Shown here piece after piece: positions 1 to 5,975 of a stretch of DNA of 6,956 bases; position 1 is the stretch's first letter; the number at the start of each line of letters is the position of its first letter. The stretch is from Caldisericota bacterium. Its GTDB lineage: Bacteria > Caldisericota > Caldisericia > Cryosericales > Cryosericaceae. The notes under the pieces are model-generated. The model was not told the origin of the DNA. It was given only the letters and a program-made list of their open reading frames with translations, and did not search any database. Position numbers and translations under genes: made by a program. The DNA is taken from assembly GCA_026390195.1 (NCBI GenBank), contig JAPLGK010000019.1, positions 1 to 6,956 on the forward strand. Direction: 5' to 3'.

Positions 1-96
1 ACCATGGTCCCTCTGAGAGTCATCTCCGAGGCCTTTGGCGGCGACGTTGTCTGGGATCCATCCGCTCGCACCATCACCATCACCTACCTGCCGTAA
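1..96 (+). CDS. C-terminal end of a stalk-domain (PF07833-like) surface protein, partial
   Basis: The frame is open from base 1 and ends at TAA 94-96, giving 31 residues; the start lies outside the window. The peptide carries the stalk-domain signature T-M-V-P-L-R-V-I-S-E-A-F-G, a D-V-V-W-D turn, and a final beta strand rich in T and I (T-I-T-I-T-Y). This matches the second halves of the stalk domains that close the two complete genes downstream. The family is named after the N-terminal domain of copper amine oxidase, but nothing here suggests catalysis. One oddity is V at residue 7, where the neighbours have F (R-F-[VI]). A hairpin terminator follows 32 bases after the stop, so this gene is probably transcribed separately from the next ones. 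It is most likely a further paralogue of the downstream proteins, but its N-terminal modules cannot be seen. Confidence 0.85.
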   Translation, partial: TMVPLRVISEAFGGDVVWDPSARTITITYLP

Positions 97-128
97 CTGA
101 CCGGTAGCTGAGCACCACCCGTACGACG

Positions 129-163
129 AGGCCCCTGCGCAAGCAGGGGCCTTCTGCATTTCT
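129..163 (+). terminator. Rho-independent terminator of the upstream gene
   Basis: A perfect 10-bp GC-rich stem (129-138 pairing with 143-152) closes a GCAA tetraloop at 139-142. The tail (TTCTGCATTTC) is only moderately T-rich, so termination may be less complete than at a classic site. It sits 32 bases after the stop of the upstream partial gene and before the promoter of the next one, which is where a terminator is expected. Its position and stem strength make it the likely boundary between two transcription units. Confidence 0.8.
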
Positions 164-192
164 GGACGCGTACATTGAGCTTGCTACCATAG

Positions 193-220
193 TTGAAAAT
201 CACATTCCTGCCCATATACT
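193..220 (+). promoter_or_regulatory. Predicted sigma-70/sigma-A promoter for the three-gene run
   Basis: The -35 element is TTGAAA at 193-198 (5 of 6 match to TTGACA). The -10 element is TATACT at 215-220 (5 of 6 match to TATAAT). The spacer is 16 bp. The surrounding 170-240 stretch is clearly richer in A and T than the genes around it. Transcription would start near 226-229, giving a leader of about 50 bases that contains the inverted repeat at 246-260 and the ribosome binding site. It is the only convincing promoter seen, and the genes downstream are tightly packed, so it probably drives all three. Confidence 0.65.
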
Positions 221-245
221 AACTGCTGACATACCAAGTCGTCTC

Positions 246-260
246 CGTTCGAATCGAACG
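246..260. promoter_or_regulatory. Perfect inverted repeat in the leader (possible operator or leader hairpin)
   Basis: CGTTCG (246-251) and CGAACG (255-260) are exact reverse complements around AAT. The element lies about 20 bases downstream of the predicted transcription start. It ends 3 bases before the AGGAGGT ribosome binding site. As DNA it could be a repressor site; as RNA it could form a 6-bp, three-base-loop hairpin beside the ribosome binding site. No known operator is recognised. A chance palindrome cannot be excluded. Confidence 0.4.
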
Positions 261-263
261 TTC

Positions 264-270
264 AGGAGGT
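264..270 (+). promoter_or_regulatory. Shine-Dalgarno site fixing the GTG start of gene A
   Basis: AGGAGGT is a near-perfect match to the anti-Shine-Dalgarno sequence and lies 6 bases before GTG 277. It supports a GTG start directly ahead of a clean signal peptide. No other in-frame start near here has a comparable site. Confidence 0.85.
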
Positions 271-276
271 ACAACA

Positions 277-3117
277 GTGAACCACCGCACCGTACGAAAA
301 CTCGTCGGCCTTCTTGTGGCCATTGCATGTTGCCTCAGTAGTGTTGTTGCGCCTGCGCGCGCCTACACCATTCCGAGCGGTGCTGTCACAGCATCCAGTC
401 TGGCAGCCGGCGCAACGAACGTGTCATACACATTCTCTTTCACCCTGCCAAGCGGCAGCATCGAGTCAGATGAAACGTTCTCCATCGTTTTCCCCTCCGG
501 GTTTGACATCAGTCATGCGTCACAGAGCACCGTTACCTGCTATGCTTTCCCGAACTATCCGGTACAGGTGGATTTGCTTCAAGTGTCTGGACAGCGGGTG
601 ATTCTCAGCACTTCGGCTGGCTTTCCCCAAAACAGCCCGGTCACGGTGACCTTCGTCAACACGGCACAGATCACCAATCCGTCGATTGCTGCTGTCTATT
701 CGTTCTTGGTCGAGACTCCGCATGACACGGGCTCAGGGTCAGTCATCATCGGAGCCGGTGGTGGCTCGGGCGGGCAGACAGGCGCGGGCGGTGTTACCGG
801 CGTCGCGGTTACCGTGAGCCAACCCAATGCAGGAAAGGCAGCCGAATACATGATTCTGTTCTCATTGGCGTCAGACTCACTGCTGTTTGCTCCCGACGAC
901 TACGTGGACATCCAGTTTCCAACGGGATCTACCCTGCCCACTAACATCGCGGTGGGCACTATATTGATGAGAAACGCCCCCGTGACTGCCGTCAGTGTCT
1001 CCGGATCTCGCTTGCGTCTCTGGATTCCGGCCGCACTCGGTCCATTCAGCGACTGCAGTGTACTGGTGATGCAGTCTGCGGGCATCCTTCATCCTGAGCT
1101 GCCAGGCACATATGTTGTTCAGGTAGCGACCAACAAGCAGGTCAACTACTCGTCCTCGAACAGCTACCTTGTGATGGGCACCGCGGTCATCAATCCATCG
1201 GTCGTGGTGGACCCTGCGCGACAGGGCATGGCGGCCCAGTACCAGCTGACTTTCACCTCGTCTCCGTCAGGCGCTCTCAGCGCTGGCACAGGGCGCATCA
1301 CGGTCGAGTTTCCCGCTGGTACGACCATCCCTGCCTCGCTGCCCGCCAGTGGCATCCATGTCAACGACGTACCTGCCCTGAGTGTGCAGGCTGTCGCTGC
1401 CAACAAGATTGCCGTTACTGTTCCCACGGCCATTGCGGGCGGTTCCACCATACGTGTCCTGTTTGGCATCGACCTGGGCATCCGCAACCCCTCGGTGGTC
1501 GGGACGTATCAGCTGGGCATCAGCACATCCGGCGATACAACGCCCGTCCCCGTCTCGTACAGTGTCAGCTCGTCCCAGATAGGCGCCGTGACCGTACAGG
1601 TCAGCAACGGCGCAGCGGGGCAGGTGGCCGGGTACACCGTATCGTTCACGACGGGCCCGGGCGGTGCCCTGGCCGCCGGCATCGACCGCATCAACGTGGA
1701 GTTCCCCGCCGGCACGACGATCCCAGCCTCACTTGCGGCTTCATCTGTCACCGTAAACGGGGCGCCGTCGACGCTGGTCACAACGGGTGGCATGATCGTG
1801 AGTGTGACGGTCCCTGCTTCAATTGGAGCTAACACCTCGGTTTCGTTGATCGTTGCCCAAACGGCTGGCGTCATGAACCCAGTCACGGGCGGCACCTATG
1901 CTTTGCGAGTCAGCACCAGCCGTGAGACGATTGCCGTGACCAGCACTGGCTACGCCGTCTCATCCTTGCCTGTTGTGCGGGCGGCTGTGACACCCGGGGC
2001 GCCGGACGGCCAGCACGGCTACTACCGTACCAAGCCGACCATCACGCTCACAGCGCAGAGTGCCGTGGATGCACAACCGGTCATCTCGTACCACTTCGAC
2101 GCCAACTCTGACGGTGTCTACAGCGGGCAGCCACTCACAGCGCTGGAGGGGACCCATACACTGACCTTTTATGCCACGGACCGCCTCGGGAACCGTTCCG
2201 AGAATGGCACGCTGGCCATCGCCGTCGATTCGATTGCCCCGATCATTTCCCTGACCTCGCCCAGGGATGGTGAGACGCTGAATAGCACATCCCTTGTCGT
2301 GCAGGGGAGCGTTGACGTGGGCAGTACGGTACAGGTCAACGGCCAGAACGCCACCGTCGACGCGACAGGTGCGTTTGCGGCTCCTGTGACCATCCAGGGG
2401 ACGTCGGCGACCTTGGTTGTCGAAGCGACTGACGTTGCTGGCAATACAGCACGCAGAACAGTGTCGGTCAGTGTCGACAAGACACCACCGACCCTGACCG
2501 TGTCCCAGCCGGTCAACTTTCAGAAGATTCAGCGCTTGCCCATCGTCGTCATGGGCAGGACGGAGGTTGGTGCCGCCGTGACCGTCCAGGGCGCAGCAGG
2601 GATGGTGCTGGCGGATGGGTCGTTCGAGTACTCCATCGCCTCTGCTTCCGATGGCCCGCTGACCATCGCGGTCGTTGCGCGGGATGCTGCCGGTAATACG
2701 ACGACGCGCTCCGTTGTCGTCAGCGTCCTGAGCACCAAGCTGATTCAGATGCAGGTGGGCGCCAAGGCGGCGCTGGTCAACGGACAGTCGATCTCCTTGC
2801 AGACTGCGCCAGTCATCAGGAATGGGGCAACGCTGGTGCCCTTGCGCTTCGTCGCCGAGACGTTCGGCATCAGTCCGATATGGGATGGCGTATTCCAGAT
2901 CATCGACCTGCCCCTTGGCACTCGCACGGTCCGCCTGCAGATTGGGCAGCGGTTCGCTGCAGTCGACGGCAAGCGGGTGAGCCTGGATGCCGCTCCGGTC
3001 ATCGTGAATGGCGTCACCATGGTTCCACTGCGGTTCATCGCCGATACGCTGGGAGCCGACACACAGTGGGAGGCCGCCACGCGCACGATCATCATCGTCT
3101 ATCCCAGGGCATCGTGA
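277..3117 (+). CDS. Gene A: secreted multi-repeat protein with Ig-like modules and C-terminal stalk domain
   Basis: This 946-aa protein has no recognisable enzyme domain and looks like an elongated extracellular or surface protein. Residues 1-29 are a Sec signal peptide: basic N-terminus (H3, R4, R7, K8), hydrophobic core, and likely cleavage after A-P-A-R-A. Four beta-rich repeats follow, at about 30-158, 174-300, 302-431 and 435-563. Each contains an F-P-x-G strand and, towards its end, an N/H-P turn followed by G-T-Y or similar. A glycine-rich linker (G159-G175) separates the first repeat from the rest. Residues 564-652 form a module opened by P-G-A-P-D-G, with a D-A-N-S-D-G loop at 608-613. 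Residues 653-734 and 736-817 are two bacterial Ig-like modules of the glucodextranase-B type, ending in D-V-A-G-N and D-A-A-G-N. Residues 819-944 are a two-part stalk domain (PF07833-like) with V-P-L-R-F at 854 and 916. There is no C-terminal membrane segment, LPXTG or SLH domain. Gene B starts 27 bases downstream and has the same plan. Architecture is confident; function is unknown, with adhesion or envelope structure as guesses. Confidence 0.93.
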   Translation: MNHRTVRKLVGLLVAIACCLSSVVAPARAYTIPSGAVTASSLAAGATNVSYTFSFTLPSGSIESDETFSIVFPSGFDISHASQSTVTCYAFPNYPVQVDLLQVSGQRVILSTSAGFPQNSPVTVTFVNTAQITNPSIAAVYSFLVETPHDTGSGSVIIGAGGGSGGQTGAGGVTGVAVTVSQPNAGKAAEYMILFSLASDSLLFAPDDYVDIQFPTGSTLPTNIAVGTILMRNAPVTAVSVSGSRLRLWIPAALGPFSDCSVLVMQSAGILHPELPGTYVVQVATNKQVNYSSSNSYLVMGTAVINPSVVVDPARQGMAAQYQLTFTSSPSGALSAGTGRITVEFPAGTTIPASLPASGIHVNDVPALSVQAVAANKIAVTVPTAIAGGSTIRVLFGIDLGIRNPSVVGTYQLGISTSGDTTPVPVSYSVSSSQIGAVTVQVSNGAAGQVAGYTVSFTTGPGGALAAGIDRINVEFPAGTTIPASLAASSVTVNGAPSTLVTTGGMIVSVTVPASIGANTSVSLIVAQTAGVMNPVTGGTYALRVSTSRETIAVTSTGYAVSSLPVVRAAVTPGAPDGQHGYYRTKPTITLTAQSAVDAQPVISYHFDANSDGVYSGQPLTALEGTHTLTFYATDRLGNRSENGTLAIAVDSIAPIISLTSPRDGETLNSTSLVVQGSVDVGSTVQVNGQNATVDATGAFAAPVTIQGTSATLVVEATDVAGNTARRTVSVSVDKTPPTLTVSQPVNFQKIQRLPIVVMGRTEVGAAVTVQGAAGMVLADGSFEYSIASASDGPLTIAVVARDAAGNTTTRSVVVSVLSTKLIQMQVGAKAALVNGQSISLQTAPVIRNGATLVPLRFVAETFGISPIWDGVFQIIDLPLGTRTVRLQIGQRFAAVDGKRVSLDAAPVIVNGVTMVPLRFIADTLGADTQWEAATRTIIIVYPRAS
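796..1965 (+). repeat. Three tandem ~131-aa coding repeats inside gene A
   Basis: Residues 174-563 of gene A contain three consecutive copies of one module. The anchor F of the F-P-x-G motif falls at residues 214, 345 and 476, exactly 131 residues apart. The late G-T-Y motif falls at Y279, Y411 and Y541. A more divergent fourth copy lies before the glycine-rich linker (F72). Copies 2 and 3 share a V-E-F-P-A-G-T-T-I-P-A-S-L block, encoded by clearly different synonymous codons, so they are old rather than fresh duplicates. Similar modules occur in other bacterial surface proteins; I do not recall a firm family name. Confidence 0.8.
2731..3108 (+). other. Stalk domain of gene A (two half-repeats)
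   Basis: Residues 819-944 contain two homologous halves. The first runs from M825-Q-V-G-A-K to about L878, and the second from L887-Q-I-G-Q-R to about Y942. Each half has V-N-G or V-D-G, a P-V-I-x-N-G turn, V-P-L-R-F and a W-[DE] near its end. This is the pattern of the 'copper amine oxidase N-terminal' (PF07833-like) domain. That domain is widespread in secreted bacterial proteins and is not catalytic by itself. A role in holding the protein in the envelope is a guess. Confidence 0.85.
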
Positions 3118-3133
3118 CGTGAGATGTCCCTGC

Positions 3134-3139
3134 AAGGAG
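3134..3139 (+). promoter_or_regulatory. Shine-Dalgarno site deciding the start of gene B
   Basis: AAGGAG lies 5 bases before ATG 3145. The in-frame ATG at 3124 lies upstream of this site and has only weak purine sequence before it (it follows GTGAG). The later start also puts the basic N-terminus and hydrophobic core of the signal peptide at the true beginning, so 3145 is preferred. Confidence 0.8.
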
Positions 3140-3144
3140 TCCGC

Positions 3145-5961
3145 ATGAACCGACATCATTGGCTGCGCCACGTGGCATGTGCGGTGCTGGTCGCCATACT
3201 TGTCTCTGCCGGTGTAGGACCTGCCCGGGCAGTGAGCGTCCTGTGCTCGGTGACACCTGCACCTGCTACTGCCAGTACACCGGCTGAATATACGATACGC
3301 ATCTCCACCAACCCATACGATCGCGTTGACCAGCTGCGTATCAAGTTCCCGTTTGACACTGGGTTCACGACTGGGTCTTTTGCCCCATCGATGGTGGTTA
3401 TCAACGGTGTCCAGAGCCGCGGGGGCCAGATTCAGAAGGTGGCGGCGACGAACCAGATTCAGATGGACATCCTGCTGTCGACACGGTTGTCTGCGGGTAC
3501 TCCGCTGACCATCGGCATCGCTCGGGAAGCGGGCATCCTGAACCCACTGTCACCACGTTCGTGTTATCGACTCATGGTCAGCTTTTTCCGCGACGGGAAC
3601 GAGATCAACTGGGTTGAGTCGGACCTGTATGCGATTACACCCTCGGCAATCGGTTCGATCAATGTAAGTATCGAGCCGGCAGTAGCGGGCGCAGCCGCCG
3701 ACGTCGTCGTCAGCCTCATCACCGGATCAAGCGGGCGGCTGAAGGCGGGACAGGACAGTGTCAGTATCGCCTTCCCGTCTGGCTTCAGCGTTCCACAATC
3801 GTTTGGTTTTGCTGATGTCACGCTCAACGGCATCTCCTGTGAGGGCAGGGTCTTCCGTGACAACTCCAGTCCAAACACCATCCTGGTGTACGTGCCGGTC
3901 AATATCCCTGCGAGTTCGCCAATCGTCCTGCGCATCCCGGCCAAAGCAGGCATCAAGAGCCCGGCCATCGCCGGCCCTGTCATCCTGACTGTCCACACGA
4001 CTGCCGAGGACACTCCTGTCGACGCCCCGGCTGTCCAGATACGCGGACGTGAGGTGACCGGGCTGACGGTTCAGCTGGCGACTCCTGTCGCTGGTTCGCC
4101 GACCGGGCTTCAACTACATTTCGGGCTATCGGCCGTTGGCCGCCTGATGCAGGGTCAGCTCGTCCATGTCCGCCTGCCAGTCGGCTATGCGGTGCCGGTT
4201 CCGGCAGACCCCGTGTCTGCAACAGTCAATGGAACAGCTGCTACCGCAGCAGTCGCAGCAGGAGTCATCGATATTGCCGTGCCGGCATACCTGGCTGACG
4301 GGGTCGAAGTTGATCTGGCATTCCCTGTCGACTTCGGGATTGTCAACCCCACGGCGCCAACGGGGTATGCCTGGACGGTCTGGACGGACAGCGACACGGC
4401 ACCGATGGTGGCTATGGCATTGGTGCAGGCACCGTCAGCATCAGGGGCTACCCTTGCTTCGTCGACGCGTGCAATTGGGCGTGATGCTTCGTGGACAGTG
4501 ACGTTCACTCCCAGTTCTCCGTGGACATTCCCGAGTGCAGGGGAAGCGATTACGATTACCTTTGGCGAGGCTATCCTCGTACGTGCGCAATTGGGAGCTG
4601 ACAGCGTGACCATCAATGACGTGCCGGCAGCTGCGGCAGCTCAGGGGACGGCCATCGTGGTGACTGTGCCGGCGGGGGTTGCCTCTACCGAGGTCGTCAC
4701 GGTCAAGTTGAGCGAGCAGGCGGGTATCCGCACGCCGGCTGTGCCGGCATCAGTAGGTGCACGCGTTGCGACGACCCGGGACAGCACTCCTGCTGCAACC
4801 AATGAGCTTGTGTTCAAGGCTATGCCTGTCATGACCATGATTGTGACGCCGGATGCGCCCAACGGCCTCGCGGGACGGTACATCGGCAGCAAGCCCGCCG
4901 TCCAGCTGGTCTGCGACAACGCGTCGCTGTTCTACCGCATCGATGAGGGTAGCTTCCAGCAGTATGCTGCAGGGACACCCGTCCAGATGCCCGAGGGCAC
5001 CCATACGCTGTCTGCTTATGCAGTCGCCGGTGACGGCACCGAGGGTGAAGCAGTTCAGCGGACGTTTGTCGTCGACCTTTCACGGCCTGTCGTGACCATC
5101 AATGGCTTCACAGGGGACATCCTGGTGCGGTCGCCGGAGGTCACCCTGACGGGGACCGTCTCGGAGCCGGTGGAGATGGTGCAGGTCAACGGCGTTCCGG
5201 CGACGGTGGCATTGGACGACACCTTCACCGTGACCATCACCGTGGGCAACGGTCAGGCACTGGCGTGCTTTGCCCGTGACCTGGCCGGCAACTCCACCAG
5301 CTTCGTCCGCACGGTGCACGTCGACAGTACGCCGCCGGTCATCACGCGCGCAGGACCCATGCCGGCACAGGGATCGGTGCATGCCGAGGAGCTGGAGGTC
5401 CGCGTGACCGTCAACGAGCCAGCCACCTTGACCGTCAATGGTCAGCCCATGCTGGCTGCCAGCCCCGAGTATGCCGCGGCTGTCCCCCTGCAGAAAGGGG
5501 TGAACGAGATCACGGTACGCGCCGTCGACAGTGCTGGCAACGAGAGCATCCTCGCATGGACCGTCACCCGTACGGACACGCTGACCATCCGCCTGACGGC
5601 GGGAGTGTCGATTGCGATGGTGGGTGACGAGCAGCGGACGCTGGACGCGCCGCCCATGATCGTGAACGGTGTGACGTTTGTGCCCCTGCGGTTCATCGGC
5701 GAGGCGCTGGGAGCTGACGTGACTTGGAACGATGCCCTGCGCGTCGTGTTCCTGGCCAGGGGACCGTCGCGGGTACAGCTGTCGATTGGATCGAAACTGG
5801 CCATCATCGACGGGCGCATCACACAGCTGCTGGAGGCGCCGCGTATCCAGAATGGGCGAACGATGGTGCCCCTGCGGTTTATCAGCGAAGCATTTGGAGC
5901 CGATGTCACCTGGGACCAGGCGACGAAGGCAGTTACCGTGTCCCTTGCGGACGCAACGTAG
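3145..5961 (+). CDS. Gene B: paralogue of gene A, secreted multi-repeat protein with stalk domain
   Basis: From ATG 3145 the protein has 938 aa; starting at ATG 3124 would add seven residues ahead of the signal peptide. Residues 1-29 are a signal peptide, likely cut after G-P-A-R-A. Four beta-rich repeats follow at about 30-160, 168-300, 303-430 and 434-558. Their anchor strands are K-F-P (F68), A-F-P-S-G (F210), R-L-P-V-G (L344) and T-F-G (F473), more diverged than in gene A. Residues 560-644 form the P-D-A-P-N-G module, with E-G-T-H-T-L as in gene A but without the D-A-N-S-D-G loop. Two Ig-like modules follow (646-727, ending D-L-A-G-N; 728-810, ending D-S-A-G-N). A two-part stalk domain closes the protein (813-935, V-P-L-R-F at 846 and 908). 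C34 and C140 both lie in the first repeat and could form a disulfide. There is no membrane anchor or sorting signal. The gene lies 27 bases after gene A and 14 before gene C with no terminator between, so co-transcription is likely. Architecture is firm; function is unknown. Confidence 0.93.
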   Translation: MNRHHWLRHVACAVLVAILVSAGVGPARAVSVLCSVTPAPATASTPAEYTIRISTNPYDRVDQLRIKFPFDTGFTTGSFAPSMVVINGVQSRGGQIQKVAATNQIQMDILLSTRLSAGTPLTIGIAREAGILNPLSPRSCYRLMVSFFRDGNEINWVESDLYAITPSAIGSINVSIEPAVAGAAADVVVSLITGSSGRLKAGQDSVSIAFPSGFSVPQSFGFADVTLNGISCEGRVFRDNSSPNTILVYVPVNIPASSPIVLRIPAKAGIKSPAIAGPVILTVHTTAEDTPVDAPAVQIRGREVTGLTVQLATPVAGSPTGLQLHFGLSAVGRLMQGQLVHVRLPVGYAVPVPADPVSATVNGTAATAAVAAGVIDIAVPAYLADGVEVDLAFPVDFGIVNPTAPTGYAWTVWTDSDTAPMVAMALVQAPSASGATLASSTRAIGRDASWTVTFTPSSPWTFPSAGEAITITFGEAILVRAQLGADSVTINDVPAAAAAQGTAIVVTVPAGVASTEVVTVKLSEQAGIRTPAVPASVGARVATTRDSTPAATNELVFKAMPVMTMIVTPDAPNGLAGRYIGSKPAVQLVCDNASLFYRIDEGSFQQYAAGTPVQMPEGTHTLSAYAVAGDGTEGEAVQRTFVVDLSRPVVTINGFTGDILVRSPEVTLTGTVSEPVEMVQVNGVPATVALDDTFTVTITVGNGQALACFARDLAGNSTSFVRTVHVDSTPPVITRAGPMPAQGSVHAEELEVRVTVNEPATLTVNGQPMLAASPEYAAAVPLQKGVNEITVRAVDSAGNESILAWTVTRTDTLTIRLTAGVSIAMVGDEQRTLDAPPMIVNGVTFVPLRFIGEALGADVTWNDALRVVFLARGPSRVQLSIGSKLAIIDGRITQLLEAPRIQNGRTMVPLRFISEAFGADVTWDQATKAVTVSLADAT
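3232..4818 (+). repeat. Four diverged ~130-aa coding repeats inside gene B
   Basis: Residues 30-558 hold four copies of the module seen in gene A. The anchor positions (F68, F210, L344, F473) are 142, 134 and 129 residues apart. The late 'A-G-I' plus P turn is visible in three copies: A-G-I-L-N-P (129-134), A-G-I-K-S-P (268-273) and A-G-I-R-T-P (526-531). The third copy has F-G-I-V-N-P (397-402). Divergence between copies is high at both protein and DNA level. Confidence 0.72.
5581..5949 (+). other. Stalk domain of gene B (two half-repeats)
   Basis: Residues 813-935 contain two halves, with M-I-V-N-G-V-T-F-V-P-L-R-F-I-G-E-A-L-G and R-I-Q-N-G-R-T-M-V-P-L-R-F-I-S-E-A-F-G as their cores. Each is followed by A-D-V-T-W-[ND]. 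This is a closer fit to the usual PF07833-like pattern than the first half in gene A, which has I-S-P-I-W-D instead. The second half closely resembles the partial protein at the window start (V-P-L-R-V-I-S-E-A-F-G). Confidence 0.85.
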
Positions 5962-5967
5962 AAAGGA
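5962..5967 (+). promoter_or_regulatory. Shine-Dalgarno site of gene C
   Basis: AAAGGA begins directly after the TAG of gene B and lies 8 bases before ATG 5976. Three in-frame starts follow in a row: GTG 5973, ATG 5976 and ATG 5979. The spacing and the ATG codon favour 5976. ATG 5979 could instead use the GGGAG at 5969-5973. The choice changes the protein by only one residue either way. Confidence 0.65.
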
Positions 5968-5975
5968 CGGGAGTG

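Noticed and set aside
247..255. GTTCGAATC as the T-loop of a tRNA or an integration site
   Set aside because: The nine bases match the tRNA T-loop consensus, but the flanks do not form a five-pair T stem. No acceptor or anticodon arm is nearby, and no integrase gene is in the window.
246..260. LexA (SOS) box
   Set aside because: The Gram-positive LexA site has CGAAC on the left and GTTCG on the right, separated by four bases. Here the half-sites are in the opposite order with a three-base gap.
313..333. Lipoprotein signal (C18-C19) in gene A
   Set aside because: The residues before the first cysteine (A-I-A) do not fit the usual L-[AS]-[GA]-C lipobox well, and a good signal peptidase I site (A-P-A-R-A) follows at residue 29.
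2731..3108. Copper amine oxidase activity, as the domain name suggests
   Set aside because: Only the small N-terminal-type (stalk) domain is present. The catalytic amine oxidase domain with its topaquinone tyrosine and copper histidines is absent from these proteins.
1960..3171. A 403-codon open frame on the minus strand opposite the end of gene A
   Set aside because: It lies opposite a clearly coding, domain-bearing gene. Its translation is rich in D, R, H and Q with no recognisable domain, as expected for a reverse-frame shadow in GC-rich DNA.
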